Below are positions 13,601 through 25,284 of a stretch of 64,000 nt of DNA, piece after piece. The DNA comes from Rostratula benghalensis (Eukaryota; Chordata; Aves; Charadriiformes; Rostratulidae), in assembly GCA_013399305.1 (NCBI GenBank), contig VXAI01000443.1, positions 359,266 to 423,265 of the forward strand, read 5' to 3'. Within the stretch, counting starts at the first letter, position 1. Every line of letters begins with the position of its first letter. The notes under the pieces are model-generated. The model ran no database searches. It had not been told where the DNA came from and was given only the letters and a program-made list of their open reading frames with translations. The position numbers and the translations under genes were made by a program.

Positions 13601-14793
13601 TGCAGTGAAGGACTCTCCATGACCAGGATAGAGGGAAAGTACTGCTTGCTCAGTCAGGAAGAGGCGATGCGAGCTGCGGACACAGGATGAATAGTCTATG
13701 GAAATGCAGCATTTATCACTTGTGTTTTGGAAGCACCTAGAGACCAGCAACCATACTGGAGGCAATTCCCTAACGTTTCATGACTCTTGGCACTGCAGCT
13801 GAATTCCTCTTCTGATTAACCAGTGAAAGAGGCCAAATAGCATTAGTATATCAGAGCATAACTGGTATGTGACACTGGCAGACAAAGTGCATTCATCAAA
13901 TCACAGAGAGTAGAGCTCCATGCATTTAGCAAAGTCACGATATTCACAATTTGCTTCCAAACACTTGTTCATTCAGAGGCTAAAGAATAAGGGTAAGAAT
14001 TTATTAATCCATGATAAAATTTGGGGAAGTCAGAGATAAGGCTCCTAGGCTGGACAACAAAAACTCTACAAAATAATTTTGAATTAGTTCTAGAGTGCAA
14101 TATTATACAGCAATATACAGCAATACAACATTGGCAAAAAATGTGGTCATGATGCCTGTAGGAATCTTTCAGAAGATACCAATAACATCAGGCCCAAATA
14201 TAGCTTTTTTTTTTCAGTGTAAGTTCTGATGTTTGGTGTTGAATCCCAACCAGTGCCAGAAGGAAATGTTGGGATTTTTTTGTCCGAAGCCTCCTATTTT
14301 ATACAGAACATCTAAGCCATAATACTATGAACTTGGAAGAAGACTGAGTTACTTTACTAAGTAACTTAATTCTTATAAATAAAGAAATAGCAATTTTTAG
14401 TGTCCACATCAGTCAAGAATACAATGATGGGTGTGAAAACTTCCATCTCATCCTCTCACATATTTTGAGATATAGTTAGTTGTCTGTGTCAAAATAGCTG
14501 AGTCCCTGTTGTTCTTCACTTTTTTTTAATCACTCAAATTTATACATATTGTTTTCACACGTGTCTTTTAAGTCTGAATGGTGGCACGCTGGTTCTTTTT
14601 GTGTTAACATTGGTGGTTGTCCCAGATGAATGCAATAAAGCAGCCAGCACTGGTTACAACGGGGGGTACAAAACTAAATCTCCACGTGAGCTCATGCTAA
14701 AGAGAGATATAGGAACAGAAACTTTTCAGTTTCCAAGTGATCTAAAAACAATCTGAAAAAAAAATTCTAAATATGTCACTGTAAGTTTTCAAA
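10603..14793. other. Unique noncoding sequence, possible regulatory islets
   Basis: No exon or classifiable transposon is seen. A run of 9 C sits at 10856-10864. Two stretches look unlike random bird intergenic DNA: a small CpG-retaining patch at 11631-11671, and an AT-rich patch around a 14-base perfect palindrome at 12047-12060. A 10-base tandem duplication lies at 14106-14125. Open frames at 12475-12672, 12894-13313 and 13547-13765 look like chance. Confidence 0.4.
14106..14125. repeat. 10-bp tandem duplication
   Basis: The unit 'tacagcaata' occurs twice back to back with no mismatch. It is a minor replication-slippage type duplication with no evident function. Confidence 0.9.
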
Positions 14794-14906
14794 TAGAATC
14801 ATAGAATAGTTTGAGTTGGAAGGGACCATTAATGGTCATCTAATCCAGCCTCCTCTGAAATGAACAGGGACATCTTCAACTAGACCAGCTTGTTCAGAGC
14901 CCCATC
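14794..14906 (-). mobile_element. CR1 LINE, 3'-terminal fragment
   Basis: Read on the minus strand this is the last ~110 bases of a CR1 element. The plus strand shows the reverse complement of the octamer tail ('agaatcatagaatag'), then 'gttggaagggaccattaatg', 'catctaatccagcctcctct' and 'actagaccagcttgttcaga', a well-known bird CR1 order. It stops at 'gccccatc', exactly where the tail of a second minus-strand CR1 begins. The continuation expected for this copy ('caacctggccttgaac'-like) does not appear beyond the second copy near 15430, so this piece was probably already 5'-truncated, or lost its upstream part, rather than being simply split. Confidence 0.93.
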
Positions 14907-15430
14907 ACAGAATCACAGTATCACAGAATGTTATGGAGTTGGAAGGGACCTCTGGAGATCATCTAGTCCAACCCACCTGCCAGAGCGGGTCCACCTAGAG
15001 CAGGTTGCACAGGAATGTGTCCAGGTGGGTTTGGAATATCTCCAGAGACAGAGAGTCCACCACCTCTCTGGGCAGCCTGTTCCAGGGCTCTGCCACCCTC
15101 AAAGGGAAGATGTTCCTCCTCGTGTTTAGATGGAACTTACTACATTCAAGTTTGTGCCCATTACCTCTTGTGCTGTCACTGGGCACCACTGAAAAAAGAC
15201 TGTACCCATCCTCTTGACACCCACCTATAGGCATTGATCTATAGGCATTGATCAGATCTCCTTTCTTCTCTTGACTGAAAAGACCAAAGTCCTTCAGCCT
15301 TTCTTCATAAGAGAGATGTCCTAGTCCCCTTATCATCTTCGTAGCCGTTTGCTCTACCCTCTCCAGAAGTTCCCTGTCCTTCTTGAACTGGGGAGCCCAG
15401 AAATGGACACAGAAAGTGTCACCTAATCAC
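14907..15430 (-). mobile_element. CR1 LINE, 5'-truncated, C-terminal RT plus 3' end
   Basis: This minus-strand CR1 copy keeps about 520 bases. Its tail on the plus strand is 'cacagaatcacagtatcaca' followed by 'gttggaagggacctctggag'. An open frame of 113 codons (14995-15336, minus) covers the CR1 RT C-terminal end: RGLGHLSYEERLKDFGLFS, then [17 protein letters not shown], then [20 protein letters not shown]. It ends close to the usual C-terminus, so little frame damage is visible in the retained part. The catalytic domain is absent through 5' truncation, so the copy cannot move. A 14-base tandem duplication sits at 15225-15252 inside the frame. The subfamily resembles the copy at 30084-31192. 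Confidence 0.95.
15225..15252. repeat. 14-bp tandem duplication inside CR1
   Basis: The unit 'ctataggcattgat' is present twice in direct succession within the minus-strand CR1 frame. The sibling copy at 30.9 kb has an 11-base different stretch at the same place, so the net change is about +3 bases and the reading frame is kept (INAYRSMPIGG in place of [10 protein letters not shown]). Confidence 0.9.
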
Positions 15431-16456
15431 CTAATCTTCAATGAAGGTTGTGTTCACTGGAGAGCCTTTTTAACTCTTATCATTATTTACTCACTTTCAA
15501 ACCCCTTTTGAAATGGGAGGAAAGATAATTGTCTCTTCTATGCTACCTTCCTCATCAGCAACTTCCAGAAAACAAAATATTTTGTAAATTAAAAGAACAG
15601 GAATTTTCATCCAGATGATTAAAAAACAGATCATTTCACTCCTTAAAAGAATGAACAGCTAAACTGGAGATTTTAATGGAAGCCGTTCATAATCTTAATT
15701 AGCAAGTTCTAAAATAAGTTTTATATAATCAATTATTTTTTCATCTGTTAGAATGTCAGAGCTTTTTTCTCTGGGTTTATGAGAATTCTGATAGTACTAC
15801 TATGTAACCCTCCTCAAAACAAAAGTGATTTTTTTTAAAGTTGGCATAAATGTCATAATTACATACAGTATTTGTATGAGAAAACAAAGTAGATCAAAGA
15901 CGGTGACAGAGAAGAGACAAACAGCCACAGCAACAGAGATTTCATGCTCAGAAAAGGAGCCAAAATAAATTACATTTGATCTCTGTTAACACTGTTATAA
16001 TTTCACCAGGAATAATCTCTGGATCTTGTGTATTACTTTTAATCCTCCTCAGGTACTGGGCTGTCTGTAAAAGTCACTTTTTGTGTCTGATGCTGTCATA
16101 CTTCTCTTCTGCCACTGCAGCGCTGAACATGTTGCAGGCAAATGCACTCTTGATCTCTCTGTGGATAATTTTCGTCATATCTAAGACGGCAGGACATGAG
16201 TGAACTAGAACAGATGAATAACAAGCTGGGTGTGACTGGACATAATTGAATCTGGAATTTTCCACATCACCAAGTAGAGAACAAAGAAAAGTAGCCAAAA
16301 GCTGACCGTATCCCAAAGTTACATATAGTGACATTTTGAGAAGCAATCCACACAGGATTACATTATTGTGTTATTGTATTACCTCCTTCCCTGCCCCCCC
16401 AACACCTCGTATTTTCCAAGCAAGCCCATTAGAAGAGGCTGCTTGACTGTTGGGGC

Positions 16457-16476
16457 TTTTTTTTTTTTTTTTTTTT
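16457..16476. repeat. Poly(T) run (20)
   Basis: Twenty consecutive T. No retrocopy or SINE body is recognisable on the minus strand next to it. Confidence 0.9.
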
Positions 16477-19400
16477 CAATTTATTTATGGAAAGATATTT
16501 TTACAGGCTAACCCAGTTAAGCTTGACAGCTTGTTTACAATAGGACCCAGAAGACACATTACTCTATGCACAACAATATAAATATACATTTGAGCTGCAC
16601 ACTTACGCTCATAACATTTGTTAAACATCTGAAGTGCACAGTGATCAGGTATCCAGAATGATCTAATTCTCTATTTAAATATTATGAAGGTAGAGGGATT
16701 GTTTAGCTTGCTAAGATGAGATCAACCCATTATCATAATTAGCATGTGTTTTAGGAAAATTATATAACATTGTTACTTTCTTAAAAGGTGATAATGATCT
16801 GATATAAGAGGTTTAAACTTCATCAGAAAGTCAGAACACGGTTTTAGCTCTGTTTGTATAATATTTTTGATTTGGACATTCAGACTGCCTCAAACTGATA
16901 CTAAGTCAGGTTATTGACCTTTTCCTTAACTGAGCCTGTATCTACCTTATTGATTAGTGCAGACAAATAGGAATGGATTTATAGATCAAAACAGTCTTTG
17001 CTGAGAACCTGAAATCTACTTCATGCTCACCCTGGAGGAAGGGGATGCATTAGACCTGCTCCAGTTTGGCTCTGGGATGTGGAAACACAAGAGCAATCCA
17101 AGAGCTCCTCTGGTTTCCTTTATCCAGAAGAAACCTGATGGGTGCACCTAACCACTGGCAGATCACTCCAAAGGAGCTCCCCTGAGCCTGCTAAAAGGGC
17201 TGACAGAAACCAAGTCTCAGAGCAATTACTGCCTTCTTTCACTAAAATTATACTGGCTCAATCTAAAAAAATAAAAGAGTCAATAAAGAAAAATGAAGAG
17301 TCCTTCCACTCTCCATCTGGAAGCTCTAGAGATCTGAGAATAGGAATTGATATTTCCTTATACCAAATCAAGTTCTCCTTAAAAAAAAAAAAACCAAACT
17401 ATAGATATTGTTAATATCTTGTTCTAAATTATTCCATTTAAAAACTGCACCATGCTGTTACAGGTGAATTATTGATCTGATTCCACACTCAGGGTATTAA
17501 CACTGGGAAGCACTAACAAACACACTCAGTAGCAGCTCCAAAATGCATTACTCGTTGGTCTTGTTTGCCACTGAATTAGAATACAGTAGCAGCGGAAATA
17601 TCTCAAAGCTTTTTCTGCAACTAAAAAGGGACTGTCCATTGCCAGAATGCAGAGCTGGATGTTAATTTTTCTCCATCTGTGCAGCATGAAACTTTAATTG
17701 TGAAACAGTTTTTTAAAGTCCTGCAGTGGCATAACCTGGAGGGAAATGAGCTGAAGTGTAAGATGGTGAGCATTTACATATAACTTTACAACCTACCCCT
17801 AGCCTTCAAAAATGATGGTTGCATTACAGATGATGGGTTGAGTTGCTACCCAATTCTCCTTATATTTCCTAATGAAATCTTAGCTCCCACTTCTTTTCAG
17901 GAGACCATCTTCTCCCCAAACCATTGGATAGTGCTTCTGCTGTTCCTATTACTGCCCAGTTCCCTTTTTCCTCAGGGATGACTGATGTTTAATATAAATG
18001 AAGCAGCGCAATTCCAAGGGATAGCTGGTTTGTGGGTCAAGTGCACAGTGCACAACTTTTCCAGCTATTCTGTCCCAGTTTGCAGCCCTCTCTTCTTTCA
18101 CGTTCGCTTTCTGCCAACATTTACAGAATTAAGCTCTCCTGGCAAAGATATGACAAAGAATAGACTCACATGCTACTTACCTGAATATTCATGGAAGAGG
18201 AATTTTAGAGTAGCACAGCTTTGAAATTCAGAGTTTTATATACTTGTCCTGTCAGTGAAAAAAAATTACCATGTGCCTTATGCTGAATCACAAAGAATTC
18301 AGGCTTTGATTCAAAAAACCAAAACAGCTCTCAGGTGCGTAACCGGATGGCTCGACGTATACAGGGAGTACCTTTAGGTATTCCTGAGCTGCACAACACT
18401 GTGGAGGGGCTCCCCTGTCTCCACAAGACCCTGCAGTTCCATGCACCCCCACCTTGTCAGCATCCACAAGTCCTAGTGTCTTGTGCTACACCAAGGCTAT
18501 TTCTACCCAGAGATGGATAGCCAGAGATATCTCTGCAAAACACTGCGTTGTGTAGTAGACACCACAAGCCACCAGATTTGCATAGGATAGTGCATGTGCT
18601 TTTGTTAGCCGCAGGTTTGTTGCCTCTAAACAACCAGGACACAGAGAAACCTTGGTTATCTCATATTATGAGAACATTCTTGGTGATCAGTTCATAGTGT
18701 TTTAAAAGTTCATTAAAAGAATCCTTGAATAATTAAGGAAATAGTGATCTCTTTGTGGCTATTTCATGAGCAGAAAGAAAGGTTAAATTCATGGGATAAA
18801 TTATTCATTGTGAGTTATTCACTCAGCTTTAATAGTTTGTAATTCTATAAAGAGCTTTGCTTAAGAAATGCACTATATAAATCAATCAATAGCGCTAATA
18901 ATATGCAGGAAGGATTTTCTCCTTTGTGATCTGCTTTTCAATAAATTGTACCCCCTTGACACTTCAACTACCATCATATGACCATTCTTCTCGCCTCCGC
19001 TGCCCCAGCCTGTCTATCACTGGGGCACAGCTGTGACGTTCAGACACCCACCCTTCTTCCCCCTCACACCAGCTTAACCTATTGCGCTTAAGGCTCCATC
19101 AGTGCTTGTGTGTACCTTTAGCTTCTCCTTTACATATCTACTTTGTTAAAAATTCAAGCAAACACAGTTGGAGGCACACTCACACGTACACGTTTTGTTG
19201 CAACCCAGTTAAGTTGAATCACCAGTGTATTGGAAAGTGAGCATCATGGCAGAGGCTTCACACCATAAAATCTGAATATCAGCCACCTCCTCTGCAGCCA
19301 TGTGGTAGAGTCATGGAAATGCCCCTCACCTAAAGCCCAGAGCCTCCAAGTACTTACAGCATGCCTGCAGTGCTTTGGGGAATGATGCTTGGAGGAGATG

Positions 19401-19926
19401 CCGCTATGTTTGAGTAAAGCTATAGCAGCAGACGCTTCAGGGGATGGCAGCCACTTGAGAAAGCACCTGGGTGCTCTGCAGTCTTGTGCAGCCTGTGCTG
19501 AAAATGTGCACTGTCACAGCCTTAGACACCCTAAGTAGTATCCATTCAATCTAGATTAAAGCTAGTGTGAATACGTACACACACACCAAATCACAGCATG
19601 GTCATACCCTTAGGCACAAGCACACTCCTTTGGGCAGCCTATTTACTTCTTCTCTTCCATGCTCTGGTCCTTGTTAATTCACAGGGCCCTGACAGTGAAG
19701 GTCCTGAAATGAATGTTAAAACTCCAATTAACTTCTGTGGGCAGAAGTCCCGCCCTTTTCACTTCCTATGAGAATTTAATCCCCTTCAGATTCAGATCCT
19801 TTGCATTTTTCACCTCCTCTTTCCTCTCAGTGCAACTTTCCTAGTGTCTTCCAGAGGCCTCATTCTTGGCAGCCAGTCCCCTTTTTCCACCCAGAGGTCA
19901 TCCAAAGGCATCAGGTCTGAGAAATG

Positions 19927-19945
19927 TGCAGCCTCTGAGGCTGCA
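19927..19945. repeat. Perfect palindrome, 9-bp arms
   Basis: The arms 'tgcagcctc' and 'gaggctgca' are exact inverted repeats separated by a single T. This is probably a chance palindrome; no role is evident. Confidence 0.85.
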
Positions 19946-21294
19946 GTATTTGACTATGGCTCCAGAAGTCCAGCTCATGGAGTGATGTGGGTTGTTGTAC
20001 AGGAAAAAGACTCATGTAGTAGTAATGAATGAGATGAACACTTTGCCCAAGCTGAAATGCAATATCAATAGTACTTTTGTGTTTTCAACAACACCCCCTC
20101 ACACATCCTCTTGGTCCAACCACTGCAATCTGACCAGAAACACAGGGTTTTCTCTTCTTTATACACCTGTATCTACTGAGATACGTTAATATATTTATAT
20201 TTTTCCAGTTAATGCTTTTTCTCCTTTGCTGGCTAAATTTAAACTTTTTCCTCAGTAGGATCAAACTGATAATGCTTCTATAAAACCCTTTAAAATTATG
20301 GGTACTGGCATAATTTAGATTCTTTAAAACTTAATTCTAGATTAGATTAGTTGAACTGTAAATCTCACGAGTTTGGATTCTTTAAAAATATTTATTTGAC
20401 AATAGGTGACCTCAAAAATTCCTTTTGGGGCACATTTTAACCCTTGTATTTCCAATTCTAAACAGATCCAGAAAGTGAAAAGACAAGTAAAAAGTAGGTA
20501 ACTAACTCATTCTTTCTGTGTCACTATTTCAGTTTGAACTCATTTCTCTTCACTGTGTATAACTTGACCTGTACCAAATACTTCAGATGAGAACTCTTAT
20601 ATGTTTCCTGTGATGCCTCTAAAAAATCTCCTGCACAGCTAAATATATACTCCATTTTTAAGCCTATTGGATGATAAACATTCTCTTGTCAACTAACACT
20701 CTCAAACTGCATGATTTTCAGTGGATTGTGCTCTTATTTTTTGAGCATCCTTTTTGAACCTTCTCAGTTTTATTTGTGGGAGTACTGAGCAGGATCCCTG
20801 CATTCTGCATTGTTCAAGCTCTGAATAAAGTGTAGATGTGAGCCACCTCCATTTGGACACCCAAACTGTTAAACAAGTGATTGAAAGAGCACAGAAGAAA
20901 CTAGAGTTAAATTTACTTGTTGACCTATGGGGATGCAAGAAAATATAAAGGAACTGTTTAAATAATGAATACAGTTTATCCCATACTATAAATGAGGACG
21001 GCACCATGTGGAAAAAGATAGATTCCAGATTATATTACTAAAGTCTGTACCATAATATGTGTTCAACAAATGGACAGGTTGATATTCCACATGCATAATA
21101 ACCTTAACCTTGTTTTTCTTTAAAGTTCTTCAGACTTTTTCTTAATACTGTTCTTTGCCTGCAAAATTTGCATGTTAATACTAAAACGGTTTTTAGATTT
21201 TTTTTAATGTATTTTAAAGTATGCCTATCATGTTCAGACCTCTGGCATAGAAATAAATAAAATTATCTGTTTCATTCTACCTTGACAACCTATC

Positions 21295-21332
21295 ACACAA
21301 GCAGGTAGAAAATACACCTGCTTGTGTATTTT
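21295..21332. repeat. Two overlapping, mutually exclusive hairpins
   Basis: Hairpin 1 pairs 'acacaagcaggt' (21295-21306) with 'acctgcttgtgt' (21316-21327): 12 perfect base pairs with a 9-base loop. Hairpin 2 pairs 'aaaatacac' (21309-21317) with 'gtgtatttt' (21324-21332): 9 perfect base pairs with a 6-base loop. They share bases 21316-21327, so only one can form at a time. No family or function is known to me. Confidence 0.85.
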
Positions 21333-22001
21333 ACACAGATCTTTTTTTAAAAGCGTATACGGAAAGATCAGTCAGGGAGATGTATTGCTAGTGAGGGAAC
21401 AAATCTGACCCCAGAGAGTCTGAGTTTAACCTTTTAAGCATTCCTCCTACTGAAATTTGTGTGCACTACCATGGAGGGTGGTTAACTGCATATTTGTACT
21501 TTTCTTGTATTATGTATAGTTTTAATACCCCACAAAATAAAAGTACTGAACCATGTCTGGCATTTTATTGTGCTCCTAAACTATTATGAGTTAAGTATGA
21601 CAGATGCCCTCTGCTTCTAACTACAGAACTTTTTTTTTCCCAGCTCAATCACAGAGCATTTCCATTAAAAGCTGAAGACCCCATCTCTAACCCTGGCAAT
21701 ACCTTCTCCACATGATTAATTATTTTACACATTCTGTAGTCCATTAGGGAAGTGTCTGATGGCCTCAGGACACAGATATCTGGCCTTTCTATGCATTATT
21801 TTGCCAACCCCTTTTTCTTCTCTGTCTTTTTGCAGTGAAATAGAAAACAGCACATTACTTTGGTTTTTCATTGCCATGTATGTTTCATCTATTTCTAATT
21901 AAGTTTTTCATAAAAGTCATTAACTTGCACCTTCAATAATTTATTTTTGTAAAAATTCAAATATCCAAAGATAAATATCTTACCAAACGTCAGGTAGTTC
22001 C

Positions 22002-22018
22002 GGGGGGGGGGGGGGGGG
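22002..22018. repeat. Poly(G) run (17)
   Basis: Seventeen consecutive G following 'ttcc'. Its length is likely to be unreliable in any assembly. It could form a G-quadruplex. Confidence 0.9.
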
Positions 22019-23394
22019 AGAAAAGGTAAGATCAATGAAGTCTGTAGAAATATGTGTTTCTCTAATTAGACGACAGGATCAAATATTAGTTTCAGTAATG
22101 ATAATGTAAACTAGAAAAAAGGGTGCAGATATTGAGATCAATAGCAGCATAATGGAGAACAGCACTGTGCTTCCTGTCTGCACTGTTGATGTTCGATGGT
22201 CTCTTGTCTTCTACTTGGGTAGTTCTAGTGGCAAAAAAGGCTGTACCTGAATTTTATTTGTTGTAGTAATAGTTAACTCTGGCCTGCAACATAATTTTAT
22301 TCCCTTTTTGCATTTCAGATACAAAATAATAAGCTTTTAGTTAAAGGGAGCACAGGGTGAATTCTGATATTTCCTATACTGTTCAGTATGCTGCCACATC
22401 CCAGAACAGGAGAAAACAAATATAATGCTGGCTGCAGTGAAAAACCCTGCCAATACTCCCTGTACTTTCATGATAATGCAAATTCCACCCAATACACTGG
22501 CGTCAAGATAGAAATATCACAAAATCTTACTTAACTGATTTTCTTGAATCAGAACAGCACATACCTTTCTTTCCTTCCAACATTCTGAAAACTGGATCCC
22601 TATTTAAATTAGTTGGTTTTGTTTATGATCCCAGAGAGCACTAAAATGTATGTTATATATTGATTTATTGGGGTTTTGATCTAAAGATTTTGGTATCCTT
22701 TTTTTTTCCATCTGTTGTAAAGCACCTCAACCATCTTAATAATTGCAACAGATAGTGAGTTTAAAAAATAAAAATTGTTTCTCTGACATTGATCTAACTG
22801 TATCCCAACAAAACCTTTTAAATTTAAACCTGGAAGTTTCAGACAATGTAAGATTTATTTTTAATCTTTACAGCTAAATTAGGTCATGGATATGAAACTT
22901 CAGGGGGCATTTTCATTCCCAGTTGTAGATAGAAAGAGTTGACGCAAATATACTGCATGAGAAGACTGAATATGAAGATGTTGGTCTTTCCACAAAGCAC
23001 CAAAGCTATGAGGTTCTTATTTTGGAGGCTCATCTGAATTCTTAAATTTAGGTGGAATGAACAGAGCTTTCAGCTACATTGCTTAGATTTCTTAACATTA
23101 TTTTCCACAAGTTGATTTGACTAAATCCCTTTTAGCAGAGAGGGAGAATCTACCCACTGGAAAAACCTTTTACGCCAAGGTGTGTCAAGATCACATCTGA
23201 CCTATACCACCATTTAAAACAATGAACTTCAGTCTCACAATTTCATCTTCTGACATTCCTAAATATTCTCCATAGTCAGATTCGTAATGTTTTGACAACT
23301 TTGTTTTCAAAGAGAGATTTGTCTAGGTCAAGCCCAAGCATCTGTTAAATAGACATCAATATCTGAGTGACTCAACTTTGATTGTTCTTAAAGT

Positions 23395-24066
23395 GAAGAG
23401 GTTGGGTGGAGAATTTTTAGAGAGCAGCCCTGAGGAGAAGGACTTGGGAGTGATGGTGGATGAGAAGCTCAATGTGAGCTGGCAGTGTACACCTGCAGCC
23501 CAGAAAGCCATCTTCATCCTGGGATGCATGAAAAGAAGCTTGACCAACAGGTCACAGGAGGTGATCCTACCCCTCTACTTTGCGCTCATGAGACCCCACC
23601 TGGAGTACTGTGCTCAGCTCCAGAGTCCTCAACATAGAAAGGACATGGAGCTGTTGGAACAGGTCCAGCAGAGGACCATGAAGATGATCAGAGGGCTGGA
23701 GCCCCTCTCCTATGAAGACAGGCTGAGACAGTTGGGCTTGTTCAGTCTAGAGATGAGAAAGCTCCAGGGAGACCTTACAGCAGCCTTCCAATATCTGAAG
23801 GGAGCCTACAGGAGAGCTGGAGAGGGACTCTGTCAGGAAGTGTAATGACAGAACAAGGGGTAACAGCTTTAAAATTTTTCACTGTGAGGGTAGTGAGACA
23901 TTGGAACAGGTAGCCCAGGGAAATTGTGGATGCCCCAAACCTGGAAGTGTTTTAAGGCCAGGCTGGATGGGACTTTCAGCAACCCAGTCTACTGGGAAAT
24001 GTTAGAATTTGATGATCTTTAAGGTCCCTTCCAACTCTAAGCATTCTATGATTCTATGATTCTAAG
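23395..24066 (+). mobile_element. CR1 LINE, 5'-truncated, with internal deletion
   Basis: A plus-strand CR1 copy carrying the C-terminal part of the reverse-transcriptase ORF and the complete 3' end. An open frame (23378-23845) contains [20 protein letters not shown], then [18 protein letters not shown], then [20 protein letters not shown], all typical CR1 residues. The frame stops at 23843-23845 (TAA), and downstream CR1 sequence continues to 'attctatgattctatgattc' at about 24042-24061. Near 23873 the sequence jumps from TRGNSFK directly to FFTVRV-like codons, so about 45 bases normally encoding the LQEGRFRLDIRK-like stretch are missing. The catalytic domain is absent. It is a dead copy of moderate age. 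Confidence 0.95.
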
Positions 24067-25263
24067 AGGTGATGAGAAATACACTTTTAGACTGAGATAC
24101 ATCTCAATTATTCTAGAGATCTATGTTAGGATGAGATAAATCACAATCTGTGGGTTACAGTGTCTGTTCATTGATCATTCTAGCAGTTTAACAGCCACTT
24201 TAAATGTAGACATAGCAGACATCTACATTTGGTCAGTTAAAACACACAAGAGTAAGCAATTGTTTTCTGAATTCTGCATACATCTACAAAATAATTTTAT
24301 CTTGGGATTTACTTGTATCAAACTGCAGTTTTTTCATTTTATATCTACCAGAGTATATTGGAAACAAAAAAAAGTAGTCCAGTGACAATTGTCACATTCA
24401 TCTCACCAAACTAGGATGGAAAACAAAAGCCTTGACTTTCCTTATGGAATCAAAATACTTCGATAATGACATATGACCCATCACATATTTTAATCTCAAC
24501 AATGTCTATTTTTAACATAATAATATTTTAATAGAACATAAAATTAAAACTTTTGCCTTCAAAGTCAAACAAGGAAGTTGAAATAATTCATTACAGCTTG
24601 ATTCAGGAATCTTAAGGTAGACATCTGTAGTAGGACAGACGTATCACACCCTAGGCATGCTGAGTCCTTGCCACGAGGTGTAGCTGACAAGTTCCCATTC
24701 AGAGATGTGAAACAGAGCCAGCTCCCCATGGTTATGCCTACAGCTCCTCTCCCAGAAAGTGCTCTGGAGCTTGACCCTGCCAATAGACCTGGCAGCCCGG
24801 GCAGCGTGGGAGGCTTTCCCAGCCTGTGCTTGTGTCTTGCCAGGCAGCCAAGCAGGACCCTTAGATATCAAATCTGCTCACTGAAAGTATTGGTGGCTGA
24901 TGCTGGTGGCTCAGAGCAGGGAGTATTTGAAGCTCCCATGACAGGGGTGTGGAGAGAAGCAACAACCATGGGCCAGCTTGTTTGCTTTCTCAGTTGTCCT
25001 CTCTAATTTTCATTTAGGGGAAATTTTTTTTTGCTTCCTACTGCCTATGCTTTCTCCCTTCCTCCTTTACTCCTTTTATTCCTACCCTCTCCATCCCATT
25101 ACATCAGTGCCACAGAAAGCTTCTGAATTGCATGTGAATCAGAACACAGAATTTGCACTTAGCTGAGTAAAAGCAGTAGATGCAATCCAAGTGTCTTTCT
25201 TGCTTAGATAAGTTGTTTGTCCCCAGATACAGCATGTTCTGGGAAGGCAAACACCATTCCAGG

Positions 25264-25284
25264 AAAAAAAAAAAAAAAAAAAAA
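25264..25284. repeat. Poly(A) run (21)
   Basis: Twenty-one consecutive A. No polyadenylation signal or coding remnant lies upstream, so it is not called as a retrocopy tail. Confidence 0.9.

Larger units (their letters stand above)
15431..23394. other. Unique noncoding sequence with minor repeats
   Basis: No exon is supported across about 8 kb. It holds poly(T) of 20 at 16457-16476, A13 at 17381-17393, a CpG-retaining patch at 18338-18357, a 9-base-arm palindrome at 19927-19945, a pair of overlapping hairpins at 21295-21332 and a run of 17 G at 22002-22018. Open frames in the interval (for example 17142-17414 and 20702-21007 minus) match no family I recognise. Confidence 0.4.

Noticed and set aside
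14890..15230. Plus-strand frames across the CR1 at 14.9-15.4 kb
   Set aside because: They are the reverse-strand shadow of the minus-strand CR1 reverse-transcriptase frame.
24668..25006. 112-codon plus-strand frame as a possible exon
   Set aside because: Open minus-strand frames overlap it, no domain is recognisable and no convincing splice sites flank a coding block; local GC content explains the openness.
25264..25284. Poly(A) runs (also 8065-8082, 51661-51677) as retrocopy tails
   Set aside because: No AATAAA signal, exon-like sequence or target-site duplication was seen next to them.
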